From positions 20,470,607-20,534,606 of the forward strand of contig NC_026656.2 of NCBI RefSeq assembly GCF_000004075.3: 64,000 bases of DNA. Direction: 5' to 3'. The notes below the pieces were generated by a model. The model ran no database searches and had not been told where the DNA came from. It worked only from the letters and a program-made list of their open reading frames with translations. Origin of the DNA: Cucumis sativus (lineage: Eukaryota > Streptophyta > Magnoliopsida > Cucurbitales > Cucurbitaceae). Each line of letters starts with the position of its first letter. Positions within the stretch are counted from its first letter, which is position 1. Positions 1 through 25,013 of this stretch are shown one piece after another. The translations under genes were made by a program, and so were the position numbers.

Positions 1-11937
<11,937 letters not shown>

Positions 11938-12420
11938 TCATGAGCAATGGAGAGAACCTTGGCGAAAGTCCAAACTAAGATCTTGGCAGCGTCTAGGCGC
12001 CAAAAAGTGAAGGATTTCGAATGAAGTTTTAAAACTCTGAGGCTTACCGCCAAAGGCGATGTACGAAATGTTATGCACACAGTGACTGACTGCAGTTATT
12101 TACATTCTTTTCCTTTTTACTTTCGTTCTTACCCAGTGTGAGGTGGGAGATGAAGATGAAGATGGAATCTCTAAGTCTAAAGTTTGACCTCAAGAATATA
12201 CACATTTGTATTGCTATACTCGTGTTGACATTTAAAATATATGTATTTATAATCTATGGTATATTATTTTTCATCATGCAATATGAATTTTTTAATTTTA
12301 CAATATCTTTTAATTTTTCTGTCGTGTGATCGAAGTGGACTACACAAGATTATTGAAATCCAAAATAAAGTGTGGTGTTGCTTTTAAATGTACATGTTAA
12401 ACTTTTTTAGAACATCAAAT

Positions 12421-12487
12421 GATTAATTTAACCACACGTATTATCATAGCTTAAGGGATCAATTTAACCACATATATTATCATAGCT
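12421..12487. repeat. 31-bp imperfect direct repeat
   Basis: Two copies (12421-12451 and 12457-12487) match at 28 of 31 positions by eye and share the core AATTTAACCACA plus TATTATCATAGCT. The three differences are transitions. They lie about 500 bp upstream of the TEB start. Confidence 0.8.
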
Positions 12488-12895
12488 CATCTACCTACCG
12501 TTTGTATTGTTGATTTTGACATGTTTTGTCGTAATTTGAGAAGAAGACAATTTGTATTATTATTTTCGAGGCGTTTTCTCGTAACTTGAGGAGATAGATG
12601 GTGTCTTAACCGATTAAGATTTGTACGTCTTCATATGTGCGCGTAGATGTATTCAACATATTAATCTATTTGGGTTTAATACAAATTGGTTGGAACCTGA
12701 AGTAACAAGTTTCTTATATTTGACTTTTTACATATCATTGACAGCTATTTTAAAAATTGAAGTTGTGATTTAAGAAGTACAACAGGAAAACAAAAAGTTA
12801 CATGCTGCCGAGATAAATTTATAATAGAAGAGTTGATTTGTGTTTGTATATGTTTTTCTTTTGGCACGTTCTCGCAAATTTTTTTATATATAAAC

Positions 12896-12960
12896 GTGTG
12901 TGAGTGTCTAAGTCACTTTAGACTTATACACACTTGACTAATCTTATAGAATACTCGTAA
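12896..12960 (-). mobile_element. Very degraded Au-SINE-like tail
   Basis: The plus strand reads GTGTGTGAGTGTCTAAGTCA and then CACACTTGACTAATCTTATA, the same layout as the better copy at 6846-6900 (GTGAGCATCT, then CACCTGACTAATCTCACG). On the minus strand this would be a SINE 3' region. Divergence is high, so the call is tentative. Confidence 0.35.
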
Positions 12961-13742
12961 GACATTAATTTAGTCACCTTGACTTTTTGGTTAGTTTTTG
13001 AGACTGTTTCATTTTTCTTACTAATAAAGTAATCCACGATGGTTGTTCATACAAATATATTACTTCAAATAGTTAAATGTGTCATTACTTTTAAATTGGT
13101 TGGTTGTACAAATTAAGCTCTCAACCTTATATGATTGTTAAGATTGTACACTCAAATTTACAACAATCATAAAAGTTGGACCTCAACCAATAAGAATTAA
13201 ATCCTCAAATTTGTACTATTATTACAATTTCAATAAGTATGTAAATTTGAAGGTTTGATTTAAAGTCTTATACAAGTTTGAAACCTCAATTTTGACGGTT
13301 GAAAATTTAAGAGTATAATTGTAACATATATTTAGAGGGGAAGGGAACTTTTGTAATTTGTCCTAATTTTAACCTACATTGCCAAACTAACTTAAAAACA
13401 ATTTACAGTACATTTGTTGATTTTTAAAAAAAGTATAAATAAACATGTAGAAAGTCAATCAAAGTGGAGAATCACATGTTCGACGAAGGAGATAAATCAA
13501 CACAGTTGAACATAAGGCACCTAAATGAAATATATAATTGCATCATATTACAAAATGGTTTACATTAACCATTTCAAAATAAGCTGCCTTCATTTGAAGT
13601 CAAATTGAGGAGATCCCTCTCTTCATTGTAAAGATTAAAGGTCAGTTGGCCATGGAAATACACGAAGAATCACCTAGTTCCAACAATCTTATGCTTCGAA
13701 ATTATTTGTTTGTGTAAAAGCTATGTTTCTGTCCTAGAATGT

Positions 13743-16295
13743 CTACGGCGCAGCAGATTGCTGGATACCATGCTTGCATTGAGTTTGTAGGTTTTGATTC
13801 TTCATTTCATCTCCAGCCACTAGAAAGAAAGCTGTGTGTCTGCATACAACCAGAAAATAAGCATACCTAATCATGGAAACTCAAGACACGAAAAAGAAAG
13901 AGTGTATATGTTTTTCTTTTGGCACGAGAATCTGTGTCGTTTTATAGGGGACTTGACTTGAGCGAAACCATAGAATTTTTAGATAGACTGAGAGGTCCTC
14001 AAAGAGGTATGGCCCCTAGTTAGATTTCATTTATCATTTTTTGGTGTACAGGATTTTTTGCGTTTTCCTTTTAGATCTTACTGTTTCCTTAGATTGGAAA
14101 CCATTTTTGTTTTAGTTTGGATCTTTTTACGAGTTTTCCTATCTGTACATCCTTGTATTCTTTCAGTTTTGTTCTCAATGGAATTGTGATTGCTTATAAT
14201 ATATACGTATGTATAAACAAAAAGCCGTAGACGTCTATGATTGAAGGTAGAAGGAACAATACAAGAGAAGAATACATGCCTGAAAAATTTTATCATTCTG
14301 TCTTTTGAATCTGCATCTATATCTGGGGTTTCGTCTAATGCTAGTTGCATGTGATGTAACCATCTCTCCGCCGCTCTATGCGTGACTGGGAATGGTCGAT
14401 GTCGACCTATAAGAGCTGGATGACCTGAAACGTCACCAACTTTTGTAAGGATCATAGCAATCATGCTGCAAATAGATTACCATTTCATGTACTCGTGAAG
14501 TTGCACTGTACTAGTCATCAAAGACTTAACTAATTGTTAAACCACCATTAGGCTGATTGTGTATCTTGAATTATATGCATTATGATAAAAATTGCTTGAT
14601 AATAAATCACTTCTAACATTGCACTAAGATACACAATCACTATACGCTACAGGAGTATTTTCTCGTATACTAATAGTTTGTTTTTACTGAAGATGAAACT
14701 TTTATGTTATTCTCAAACTAAGATGACTGGAAGAAATATTTCGAACCTATCAAAAGTGTTTTTAAACACGAGAAAAGTACTATCGAGCATATCTTTCATC
14801 ATTTAATACGTTGTTTTTTATCCTTAAACAAACCAAACTGCAGACTGCTCACATTCTTGCATGACAACCAAATTTCTTATGCTAATGCATCAACAATGCA
14901 TGGCAAAAGGGTCATATTGAGGTCTCAATGATAAATTGTGGGTAAAGAGTTTTGAACATGTTGAAGGCATGATTCATTGATTGCCTCAACTCAAATGAGG
15001 GTTTGACAGACTCCCATATATAAATATTAGGGGAACAAACAGGAATCACGATCATAATTACTGTTTTGTGTATGTCACTTAATAAGCCATGAAGAACACT
15101 GCTGGTGCTCAATTACAACAAAAAATGATACTATATTCGTTTGAAACATAAGTTTGTAGGAGGTCAAGGTTCATAACCTGTAAAACGGTATTTGAGACTT
15201 ACAAGAACATTTGAGACTCGTAAATTCTTATCAATTTTCAAAAAACAAAAAAAGTAGTTAAAATATTTTTTAGTTTGAAACATAAGTCCTAAGTAGTTTT
15301 TACAAGCTTGATTTTTAGAAATACAAAATAAAAAAAACCAAAAGATAATAAACAACATTTCGGGAGACTATTAAATATAATGAGTCGCTACCTTAATTTT
15401 TTCAAGATGTAATTCTCAACATGTCCCCTCATTCTTGAATTAATTCTCAATTTTTGTTTTTGAACGGAATGCCTATTTGAGATTTGCTTAGATGATGAGA
15501 GTTTTTCCATTGACGATGAGAAAAATAGCTAAGAAGAATTTTTCGGAAAGAGGTCCTGAACAGAGACATGGTGATGGAAAGAATCTAAGAGAATTGTCGT
15601 TATGGAATATATTTTGAGAAGGAACAAAACAGCACGTACGAACCTCGAGTCGTTTAACTTTATGCTTTCAATCAATACTGGAAAACTACATGCGAGAAAA
15701 AAATGAAGAACTTGCCTTTTCTTTGAGAATATAGAGGCGGACCTCCCATTCTCTGCACGAAGAACTCGTACTGATTTTGAATTGCATCCTCCTTCTTCGA
15801 ATTCCCAAAAATTGATCGGAACCACTCCTCGTCGTCGTCATACACCCTAGTATTCACAATAATGGAACAATAAAACAAAGTAACCAACAGTACAGACTAC
15901 AATCAGTTTGATTCTGGTGAAATAGAGCTAAAGCAAATAGCATTTCATCAACTGATCATGGACACGTCTATTATCTTGTTTATCAATCATCCGTCAATTA
16001 ACAGTCATTTCCATGCTCACTCAAAATAAATCAACAAAAATTTACAAAATTCGATTAGGAATCAGAGGCAATAATTTTACTTCCTCCCGAGAAAAATAAG
16101 AAAACAACCCGAAACTCAAATTACTTCGCCCATGCTGCATTGATGAACAGAAACATACCTGTTATAGAATTTGGTCGATAGATTAACGAACGTCTGGAGA
16201 CCTAACTTCTGAAACAAATTGACTTCGTCGATGGCGAAGGCATCTTCACGCTTCACTCCGCTCCACTCGGAAGCCTTATCTTGCAAACTCTGCAT
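13743..16295 (-). CDS. GLB3: Truncated (2-on-2) haemoglobin, GLB3 class
   Basis: Four coding exons: 16295-16159, 15846-15716, 14424-14280 and 13839-13743, total 510 nt, 169 residues (Arabidopsis GLB3 about 175). The protein starts [20 protein letters not shown]. Conserved parts are [46 protein letters not shown] and [12 protein letters not shown]. The His of RHRPF (about residue 98) is the expected proximal haem ligand. Plant GLB3 proteins are soluble, bacterial-type globins that bind O2 and NO; their physiological role is not settled. The reading frame is kept only if introns 2 and 3 use GC donors: AAAAG|GCAAGTTC at 15716/15715 and TTCAG|GCATGTATT at 14280/14279. With the nearest GT donors the conserved downstream protein is lost. 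The short C-terminal tail ends QQSAAP. Confidence 0.93.
14554..14639. repeat. Hairpin with 14-bp perfect arms inside GLB3 intron 2
   Basis: TGATTGTGTATCTT at 14554-14567 pairs exactly with AAGATACACAATCA at 14626-14639 across a 58-nt loop. It lies in the intron between exons 2 and 3 (14425-15715), not in coding sequence. It may be a small foldback or MITE remnant; the arms are too short for a typical plant miRNA precursor. Confidence 0.75.
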
Positions 16296-17887
16296 CTTCT
16301 CTCCCTTGAAGTGGAGCGGCTTCTGGGGTCGGTGACTTGATGGTCAAGGCGTTGTTAAGCTAGATTAGACAGCCTCAAAGGCGAAGTACGAATGGACTTT
16401 ATAGGGAAGATGAAACTCAGGGGTGAGATTCTCCGTTCGAGCGATTGGGTGTGCGGATGGAGCTACGCCATTGGACAGGGAACTCGAATCTGTGGGCTGC
16501 GTAATACCGGTGGGTGGCCCGGTAAGTATTCGTTAATTGTATAAATTCATGATGAGCTAATAATGTCGCTCCATTCGAGCAACTAAAATATATTTTAAAT
16601 AAAAGGAAAAGAAGTGAAGAGTTTGTCACGTGGGAGATGCAGTGGATATTTTGTGAATTGTGGGGTTCACGTGCCCCCAACTATCGACTTCGTGACATGC
16701 TTCAACAAATGCTTTTAAAGGCCAAGTGATAAAGAACTATGTTCGACACCAAAATTTACATTATTGCTTCATTTGATGATCAACTTCAACTATCACCCTT
16801 ACCCTTAGTGATTAACTCTAACTACTAACAACTTTATTGATTATCTCCAATAACCGTGCATTCTTTTTTAAGCTAAATGTAACATCATGAATGTCGGTGT
16901 CTCCAACATCTTAATCTTGCTTGATTCTCACAGTGTAATCAAATGTCATGAATCATGTCTCGTATCAAAGCGAATGCTTTGTGAATTTTTTGCAATAACA
17001 CAAATAAAATCACACCATGATTGTAAAAAAACTTATCAAAGTATGTAAGTATGAACATGGTCTCTTTTGCTATAGAACATTTTTAAGTCACACTAAAACA
17101 AAGTTAAGATTGTTCGTAGTATACAACGTCACAATTAGGATTAGGATTATGGAAATGTTTGTTTCGTGACAAATAAATGCTGAAAAAGTGTAATTAATTT
17201 TTGTCATTTAGTGATTTTGTTGCCGTAAAATATTAAGAAAAATTGAATAAGATGACAAAAATAAATAAAAAATAGTAAAAAACACTTGGTTTAGATTTAT
17301 CACTATTAGATAATATCAAACATCTACGTGCTTTTTATAGTTAGAATTGTTTTTTTTTATATATTTTTGTAAATACTACAGGAATAAATGATTTGTATTT
17401 TTTTTACTATTTTTGAACAAGCCCCAAAGTATTATTTATTTACAAATAAGTACAAACCATGCATGCGTTTTAAATCTTTTTGTTAAAAGTATTAATGGGT
17501 TACTTTTTTATTTAATTAAAACTAAATAATTAAGTAGAAGAGAAGAGATATTAAATAATATTAGGAATTACGAGAGATTAAATATGGAGAATTAAAAATC
17601 CATGTTAAAATCATGTATTTTTTGCACTATATATATCGAATATACGAGATTGACGCGCGTGAAGAAGCAGCCTCGTCTTTCCTATTCAAACCCGCTCGTC
17701 TCTTGCGAATATTATCCGTGGTGGTCGGCGAGTTGCCGAATCTCTGTATTTTGTTGAACCAAGTCGCCGAAACCCTAATTTTCTTGTGATTCTCACACAT
17801 TTTATCTCTTGGTTGTTTATCTGTACATTCACGCACAAAGTATCGAGATATACCTATAGAGACAGCGCTGATTCATGAACGGTAGCC
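16296..17887. other. Divergent promoter region between GLB3 and AFC3
   Basis: Both genes start out of this 1.6 kb spacer. The GLB3 side (to about 16520) is relatively GC-rich and probably includes its 5' UTR. Two CACGTG G-boxes lie at 16627-16632 and 16668-16673. Centre (about 16700-17600): AT-rich without features. AFC3 side: a TATA-like ACTATATATATCGAA at about 17626-17640 and a telobox-like AAACCCTAA at about 17769, common in plant housekeeping promoters and leaders. Confidence 0.6.
16627..16673. promoter_or_regulatory. Two G-boxes (CACGTG) upstream of GLB3
   Basis: Perfect CACGTG palindromes occur at 16627-16632 and 16668-16673, about 330-380 bp upstream of the GLB3 start codon. G-boxes are bound by plant bZIP and bHLH factors. 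Function here is inferred from the motif and position only. Confidence 0.45.
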
Positions 17888-20800
17888 ATGGAAGCTGACA
17901 GAATGGAGAAAGAACAGCAGCGGACTAGCAGGAAAAGGCCTCGTTCCGCATGGGACGTGGTGCCACCCGCACAAGAGGTTGGTTGGTTGGCTTTTCGTCT
18001 CTGTGTTTTGGGATTGGATTTTCTGAGACGAGGACTTTGAATTCCGGAGGTCTTGGCAATTAGGGCTTTATTTCGTATCATGAAGGTTGTTGGGTGCGTT
18101 TTCTTTTTCGCCTGTGTAGGCTAATAAGGCTTTGGCGGTGGTTAAGAACGAGGTCAAAAGGCATGTATCTCCCCCGAGAAGAGATGATGATCGTGAAGGA
18201 CATTATGTCTTCAACCTTGGCGAGAATCTCACTCCGAGATGTGAGTGTCTTTTTTTTTTGTTTGTTTGTTTCTGGCGGTTTGCCCTTTGTGTTGGATTCT
18301 GATTATGCAATGATTGTTCTGGAGCGTGTAAAATAGTGTCTGCATTGGTGGGTTTTTCCTTCTTATCAAACAAGGAATTTAGAGTGAAGTCTAATACAAT
18401 CAAACCAGTATTTTTTGTTGCACATATCATAAGAATCTTTCTTTTATCACGTTTTCTTGAAAGAAAGAAAGCAAATAGGGTAAGGAAGAATTCTTAGAAC
18501 TTTCTTGATATACATATGTATATTGATTGCTGCCTTGCCACCTGGTGTGAGCTGCAATGCGATTCTTTGACTATGTCATCAGTTCTTTTGAAGTATAGAT
18601 CTTTTTGCAATTTTCAGCACAGGTTGAGTTTGACTCTATTTGTGAACTTCATATTATCAATGAAATTGCCTTTTATAGGGGAAAAAATCACATATAAAAT
18701 TTTCAATACTTCTTTTTTTTTGTTATAAAAAACCCAGAATCATATATGTATTCTCATTCTTTTTTGTCATTTACTCAAATTATCCATTCCCTTAGTCATG
18801 ATTAGATTTTCCTTTCGTCATGATCTTAACTGTCTGAGTCTTTGAATTTGCTATACTTGAATCTTACTGAGGTAGTTGATAACATGAATGTCTTGCAGAT
18901 AAAATCCTCAGCAAGATGGGTGAAGGTTAGCTGTCAAGTTCCCTGCTGTCTGCAAGATTTTATGTTTTTGTGATACTGCTCGAGTCCACTTAGCAAATTG
19001 CTAGTGCTGTAGGCACATTTGGTCGAGTTTTGGAATGCTGGGACCGTCAAACTCGAGAATATGTAGCCATCAAGGTAGTTCGGAGCATACGTAAATATCG
19101 CGATGCAGCCATGGTCGAGGTGGACATACTTAAACATCTTGCTCAGAATGAAATGGGCAGCTTATGGTATGTTTCTAATCCCCGTTTGATAGTATTCAGT
19201 TCATAATATTTTACAATCTAACTCCGCTTTGTAAAATGTTCCTCATGCAGTTGTGTGCAGATTAGAACTTGGTTTGACTACCGCAATCACATATGCATAG
19301 TAAGTATTTAAGTTCATGTCCATTGACTTATCCCTTCTCCCTCCTTCTCTTGTTATTTAAGATGGTGCTATTGTGATCTTTTGATGTCTTATTTTCTGGT
19401 AACTGAAACTAATCACTTTCAATGGTTAAAACAGTTGCGGTCTTTCTTTAGACATTGTGTTAACCTTATTATCTATTATTGTGTACATGCATTGCTTGCA
19501 TATACAACGAGTTATTTCCTACATGTGAACTTATACATAGAATTGGGAAATTAACAGAAGCCTTCCTTTGAATGCATTTGAATGGTTTGATCAGGTATTT
19601 GAGAAGCTTGGACCAAGCTTATTTGATTTTCTAAAGAGAAATAAATACTGCCCATTCCCTGTGGACCTTGTTCGGGAGTTTGGACGACAGCTTTTGGAAT
19701 CTGTAGCATGTGTGTGGACTTATTTTCAACCTATGCATCATTTCTCTGATTTTCATTTATCTCTTTTTCCCTAAAGAACTCCAAAACCATTTTTCAACGT
19801 TTTTTCCTCTGTTCAGGGGTGGAAAACGTCTTATCGTTCCATTTGGGTTAACTTGTTTACTTTGCTTCATCATATCTGGCAGATATGCATGATTTACACT
19901 TAATCCACACAGACCTGAAGCCAGAAAATATACTTCTTGTGTCTTCTGAATATATAAAGCTTCCTGGTTGTAAGGTATTTAAATATTTCAAATCTGAAAA
20001 TTTGGGTGAAAACTCAAATATTAAAGAGGATGCTTGAAATGATACAGAGGGTTTCGTCAGATGAAACGCAATTCAGATGCTTGCCCAAGTCTAGTGCAAT
20101 TAAGCTGATTGATTTTGGTAGTACTGCATTTGATAATGAGAATCATAGCTCCATTGTTTCTACAAGGCATTACAGAGCCCCTGAGGTTATTCTAGGTAAC
20201 TAGTTATGTGGTTGGCTAATGGCTAGTGAAATTTGTGTTTGTGTATGGTTTCACCCCTCTTTCACTCTCTGCTTCCTAATTGAGGAACCTTCTCTGTTGA
20301 ACGAAGCAAAAAACTTACATTTTATTTATCTTGTTGCTAAGAAATTAAGTAGTATCTGGAGGAAGGTGAATGATGAACCCCAGTTGTAGCAACAGGGGGA
20401 GAAGACGGAATCTTCAAAATATTATTTTTGAGAAATACCTTGTGATATATGGAGCATCCTTCTAATAGGGAAGCTGGTTTTCTCCCTTATGTTTCAATAA
20501 ATTTAAGTTTGCTTTGTTCTTTCTAAAATATTGTATGTTATATCTGTCTGGTCGCTTACCCACAAGGCAATAATTCTTGTAGTTGAAGATGATTTGTGGC
20601 TCTCGTTGTCCAGCTGTTCGTACATATGTATACAGCAGTCCATTTTCTTTTTAATAAGATTTTTGTTCTTTTTTGAATCGCCTCGTGAGTGAAAATGTTT
20701 ATGCTATGTTGGAATTCTCCAATTTTTTAACACTTGGGTATGCAAAATTCTTTTGAGATTAGATCGACATTTACGGTAAGCTCTTCAGCATCTGTTGAGT

Positions 20801-21656
20801 TTAAACACTTCCAACCCATTGGGCTCTGTCTGCCAATTTATCATTAGATGGACATGACAGCCAAAATTTTATTGCATTATCCCTCCTAATTATTAGAATC
20901 TCTGCAAGGAAACGTTAGATGTTTCTTAATAAATGCCTTTCCTATATAATATACACGCTGTAGTCTCACCTGCATTGATGGATGTTTTGTAGGTCTCGGG
21001 TGGAGTTATCCATGCGATTTGTGGAGTATCGGTTGCATTCTTGTTGAACTCTGTTCGGTTAGTATTTGTTGAACCCTACTTGGGTTTTGATTAGGTGGAA
21101 GTTAATATTAGAAACTTGCTAATTTCTGGAAACCTGTAGGGCAAAGCATTGTTCCAAACTCACGAGAACTTGGAACATTTGGCAATGATGGAGAGGGTGT
21201 TGGGACCTCTTCCAGGGCACATGATTCAGAGTGCCGAGTACTGAAAAATTCAGATTTCTCTTCATTTATTTCCCTTGTAGTAGACTATACAATTACACTA
21301 ATTTTCTATCTGCTTCCTGTAGCCAAAACGCCGAAAAATATTTCAAACGAGGGTTGCGTCTAAACTGGCCTGAAGGAGCAGTTTCAAGAGAAAGCATTAG
21401 AGCTGTGAAGAAGCTTGATCGCTTGAAGGTCTGGTTATTAGTATGCTTCTTTTATATGCTATGCTTATACAGTTATGTTGAGAATATGATTTTAAACTTG
21501 ATATCTCTTTGTTTTTAGGATATGGTTTCACAATATGTGGGTTTCTCGAGGTCTCTACTGACTGATCTGTTGTATGATTTATTGAAATATGACCCTTCGG
21601 AACGTCCGACTGCTCGACAAGCACTTAATCATCCCTTCTTTAAGAGTATAGCTTGA
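17888..21656 (+). CDS. AFC3: LAMMER-type dual-specificity protein kinase AFC3
   Basis: CLK/LAMMER family kinase, thought to phosphorylate SR splicing factors in the nucleus. Twelve exons: 17888-17977, 18120-18240, 18899-18925, 19013-19166, 19251-19299, 19595-19709, 19883-19974, 20048-20195, 20993-21057, 21140-21237, 21323-21428, 21519-21656, total 1203 nt and 400 residues, the length I recall for Arabidopsis AFC3. Visible kinase elements: glycine loop GEGTFGRV (residues 78-85), ATP lysine in VAIKVV (K100), catalytic loop HTDLKPEN (D196), DFG (238-240), APE in RAPEV, and the family signature [11 protein letters not shown] (299-309). The short N-terminus has a basic patch (SRKRPRSAW). Exon 3 is only 27 nt. 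The donor of exon 10 (GA|GTACTG) is weak but gives the conserved NAEKYFKRG after joining. The 800-bp intron 20196-20992 holds nothing recognisable. Confidence 0.95.
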
Positions 21657-23150
21657 GAAGGTACATTACCTTGCTAAGTTAGAGTTCAATACAAGTTTGT
21701 CTGCAGAATGCTGGCGTTTATATTTTAGAGGGACAGAGAGATTTAAGATTGCTAGTGCAGACAATGAGTTCTACTTGTATTTGTAGAAGTATGATTATCA
21801 ATGAAAAGCATGTCAATATTTGCCTTCAAATTTATTGTGAGAACTCTTTTATGCATTTGTCAATTAGGCTAGGGTTTTTTCACTACTTTGACAACATGAA
21901 TTCACATGAGTGTGAGTGTGGAGATTTGAACCTCCATCCTTTTGGTCATGGTATCTGTTCTAACCCACAGTACCGAGAATAAGTCGGTCTCAATCTCTAC
22001 ACCTTTTGTAATGGAAAATGAGGGGTTTATTTATTTATTTATTCATTTTTAATTTTTAATTTCTTTTTCTATTGAACATATTCGATGTATCGATTGTGCT
22101 GAGATTATAGCTTATACATGATCCTTCTTTTACTCTCATTCAAACTCTTGAAAGTGATAAGTAATGCTAAACTTGTAGTTGTGCATACGTATAATCGCTT
22201 AAAAACTGCATTTTTTTGAAGTGCAAACAAAGTGCTTTTAGGTATTTTAAACGTCATTCTAAGGAGATAAAAGCTAGTTTATGGATTATATGTTGATGCA
22301 AGAAAGTTCTCACTTCTTTTAGAGGTCCTATCACTCAGATCGCAAGATAATAAGGTCTTGTATGAATGAGCTTGAACGTGCAAACTATGACTATTACAAA
22401 TTATAGAATCTTTGGCCTCTTTACCTCACTCCAAAACTCAATTGTACCATATAACACCCAATTGGTTGTTGAAAGGACATTTTATTAATTTAAAAGGTTT
22501 TTAATGCTCAAACATTTAGTAGGTTGGACCAAGGAAATTCAATATAAGCGAATCTTGACTTCATTGAATGCCATCCCTTAAATGAAGCTAGAATTCACTT
22601 TTATGCAATGAGATATGTCATAATTTGGCAGATGAGAAAGGGAAGAACTTCTTGTTTGATGAAATTGAAGAAAATTTAAGTGCTATAGTAATATCTATTT
22701 TCTTTGCCTATATACTTCAATCCCTAGTTTGGTGGATGTTCTAGTCGATCAATCCTAGTTCAAAAATATTTATGAAAGATTAGAAGCTGTAATTTTGGGT
22801 ACTTTGATTTCTTACAATGCATCAAAATCAAGTTGGAAACGAGTTCAATCTTCCTGCACGATGAAAATATGATCTGAATAAACAAAATGTTATGGAATGT
22901 ACCAACAGGTGGAGAAGGAAGCTATCAAACAACGAGCAAGGTCTTATAATCTTCATCATTTCATTCTAAAATTAGTTCGTTCCTTTTAAGTTAATTAGAA
23001 CCATTGGATTGTAAAAAGGCCCTTTTGGTTTAATGCAAGAAAGTTACCAAACCAACCTTGATACAAGTATCATTGATCCAAGATAAGTTTACAGTACAAA
23101 ATTCGAATGAAAAACAAAACGAAACAGTAAAACATCGACACAGACTGAAT
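21657..23150. other. Convergent intergenic region between AFC3 and GET2
   Basis: Both neighbours end here, so it carries two 3' UTRs and polyadenylation signals. At about 21912-21975 a stretch reading GATTTGAACCTCCATCC and following resembles a tRNA-like or SINE remnant read in reverse, too decayed to name. A short TTTATTTATTTATTTATTCA run is at about 22026. No credible ORF. Confidence 0.6.
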
Positions 23151-24867
23151 CTAAAGCCGCTGCACCAACGAAAGTCCCGATACGACGATAACTGCATACA
23201 CACTGCAGTCCATGAAAATTGCACCCATTGCCTTCTGAGCCACTAGACTTGCCTCTAAAACTTTACCAATTTGTTCAACTGAACTTTGTGCCTCAGGTGG
23301 ATTTACTTGACCATCTCCTCTATTAGTTACTCTATAACCCTTTTGTTTAGTGAAAAGAAGTTTACCAAGTACAATTGTTGCATTAGTGAGCAAGACTAGA
23401 TAGAGTGGCCTAAATCCAAAAACAATTCTCATAACACTCTGACCTAAGAACGGAAATCCTACATATGGAGCAACTACTAGAAATGCTATAATAGTCGAAA
23501 AACAAAGGCGGGTCTTCTCAGATTCAGAAATCACCAAACTTAGTTCATTTATAGAGAAAGAACTGACAAGTGGCAATTTTGGTTTGGAGTGTTGATCTCT
23601 GGCAACTGTAGAAAGAGGTGCATCTTGACCTTCGGACAGGGAGAAACCGGGCGGTGCTCTTCCACTGTCTTCGGGAGTAGAAGCTACTGCAGATTCTATT
23701 TCATTAGATTTGCTCAGGAGTGGCGCTGTACTGGTTCCATAATAAGTAGAAGATCTAGCACTGATCTGAGGATCATTATGTGGCAATGTAGAACCAACCG
23801 TCTTGTCGATATCATGAGAAACTGCACAAGACAGAACGAAATATGAGAAAAATCACAATTCTAATATGCAGTTCAATAACACAAAACAAAAGGAAGTGCA
23901 TAATAATATATCGTTAAGAGCAGGAGAACCATGGTCAAAGCTGTAAATCCTCGTGCTAAACGGGTGATATTGCAAAAAAATATTGCGAGAAGGCAAAAAA
24001 AGGGCAGAGTAAAACTCTAGAATGATCGTGAAGATTTCTCTAGTACAAAACATCACCCAATGTGAAAGAATCAAAGCATTCAATTTTCATGCAACCTTTT
24101 AAAACTAACAGACGCCAAATAGCAATCTATGCTATTTCAATTCCAAGGCTACATTGTTTAAATATAATCTATGCCATATAACTGCACAAGTTTAATTGAT
24201 ATTCAAATTCAATGAACATGCTCAGCAACAATTCCTTAGCAAAATATTAAGCTACATTTTGCTAGAAAAGGCGACAATTAAGAACCAGGAACTTCGAAGA
24301 TCCAAGTAGACTCTCTGCAATTCACTGTAATTATTGTCAATTTAAGGAAAAAAAAAAAAAAAAAAACTAAACGGTGTACCTTTTCATGGATGATAAGCAT
24401 AATTTTCGAGTAAATACAAATCATTACCTACCCAGGTGAAGCAATTATCTGTTCTTTCACATGAGACTCGCTAAGAAAAAGAAAAAAACGAAAAAAAAGG
24501 AGAAGAAACGAATTGTTTATATCAAATTCCTAATAACCAAGCTCGTAATTAGCTTCTCATCACATCGCCTCCACTCAGATAACACAGAAAAAGAAAGGCA
24601 ACGGAACAGCATTTTCACAGAAGTCCAGAAAGCAAGAAGGAAATAGGAGGAGCTACCAGTAGGTTGATCGGAACTAGGAGGCGGCCGAAGATCCTGAAGA
24701 TTAGAGATCAACGGCTGGGATGATGAATTGGTATTTTGATCGAATGGCGGAGGAGATGCGGAGGAGGAAGAAGGGAGGGACTGGATCTGACCGGTGATTA
24801 GGGCTAAACGGTCTGAACCTCGCTCCAGGATCCGCCGCCGCCGAGCTTCTCTCTGATTCGCCGCCAT
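23151..24867 (-). CDS. GET2: GET2/CAML-like ER receptor for tail-anchored protein insertion
   Basis: Two exons: 24867-24657 and 23821-23151, 882 nt, 293 residues. The N-terminus MAANQREARRRRILERGSDR is the hallmark of GET2/CAML: an arginine cluster followed by a small helix that recruits the GET3 ATPase carrying tail-anchored proteins. A long polar Ser/Pro-rich linker follows. Near the C-terminus come three hydrophobic segments: FSTIIAFLVVAPYVGF, FRPLYLVLLTNATIVLG and AIFMDCSVYAVIVVSGLS, as expected for the three-TM GET2 fold that pairs with GET1 in the ER membrane. From memory the Arabidopsis equivalent is At4g32680, shown to act as GET2. Intron 1 (23822-24656) has ordinary GT-AG ends (CTACTG|GTAGCT, GTGCAG|TTTCTC). 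The start codon has good context (GCCGCCATGATT seen on the plus strand). Confidence 0.88.
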
Positions 24868-25013
24868 GATTAGTGACCTCCAAAACACCGTCCGAATTGG
24901 TCGGTTTTTGTTATGGTGTGATTCAAAGATTTTATCTCATTTCACACTTCCACAAGTCGGTTTTATTCTATTTGAAGTGTTAAATTGAAAGGAGAATGAG
25001 GTTCAAAGTAGAC

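Larger units (their letters stand above)
11938..13742. other. Intergenic: TEB promoter side and GLB3 3' side
   Basis: TEB reads away from this spacer and GLB3 ends in it, so it holds the TEB promoter and the GLB3 3' UTR. No convincing ORF is present. It contains a direct repeat (12421-12487), a SINE-tail-like stretch (12896-12960) and, at about 13080-13330, a decayed AT-rich stretch resembling dispersed plant repeats (runs such as CCTCAATTTTGACGGTTG). No clear TATA box could be assigned to TEB. Confidence 0.6.
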
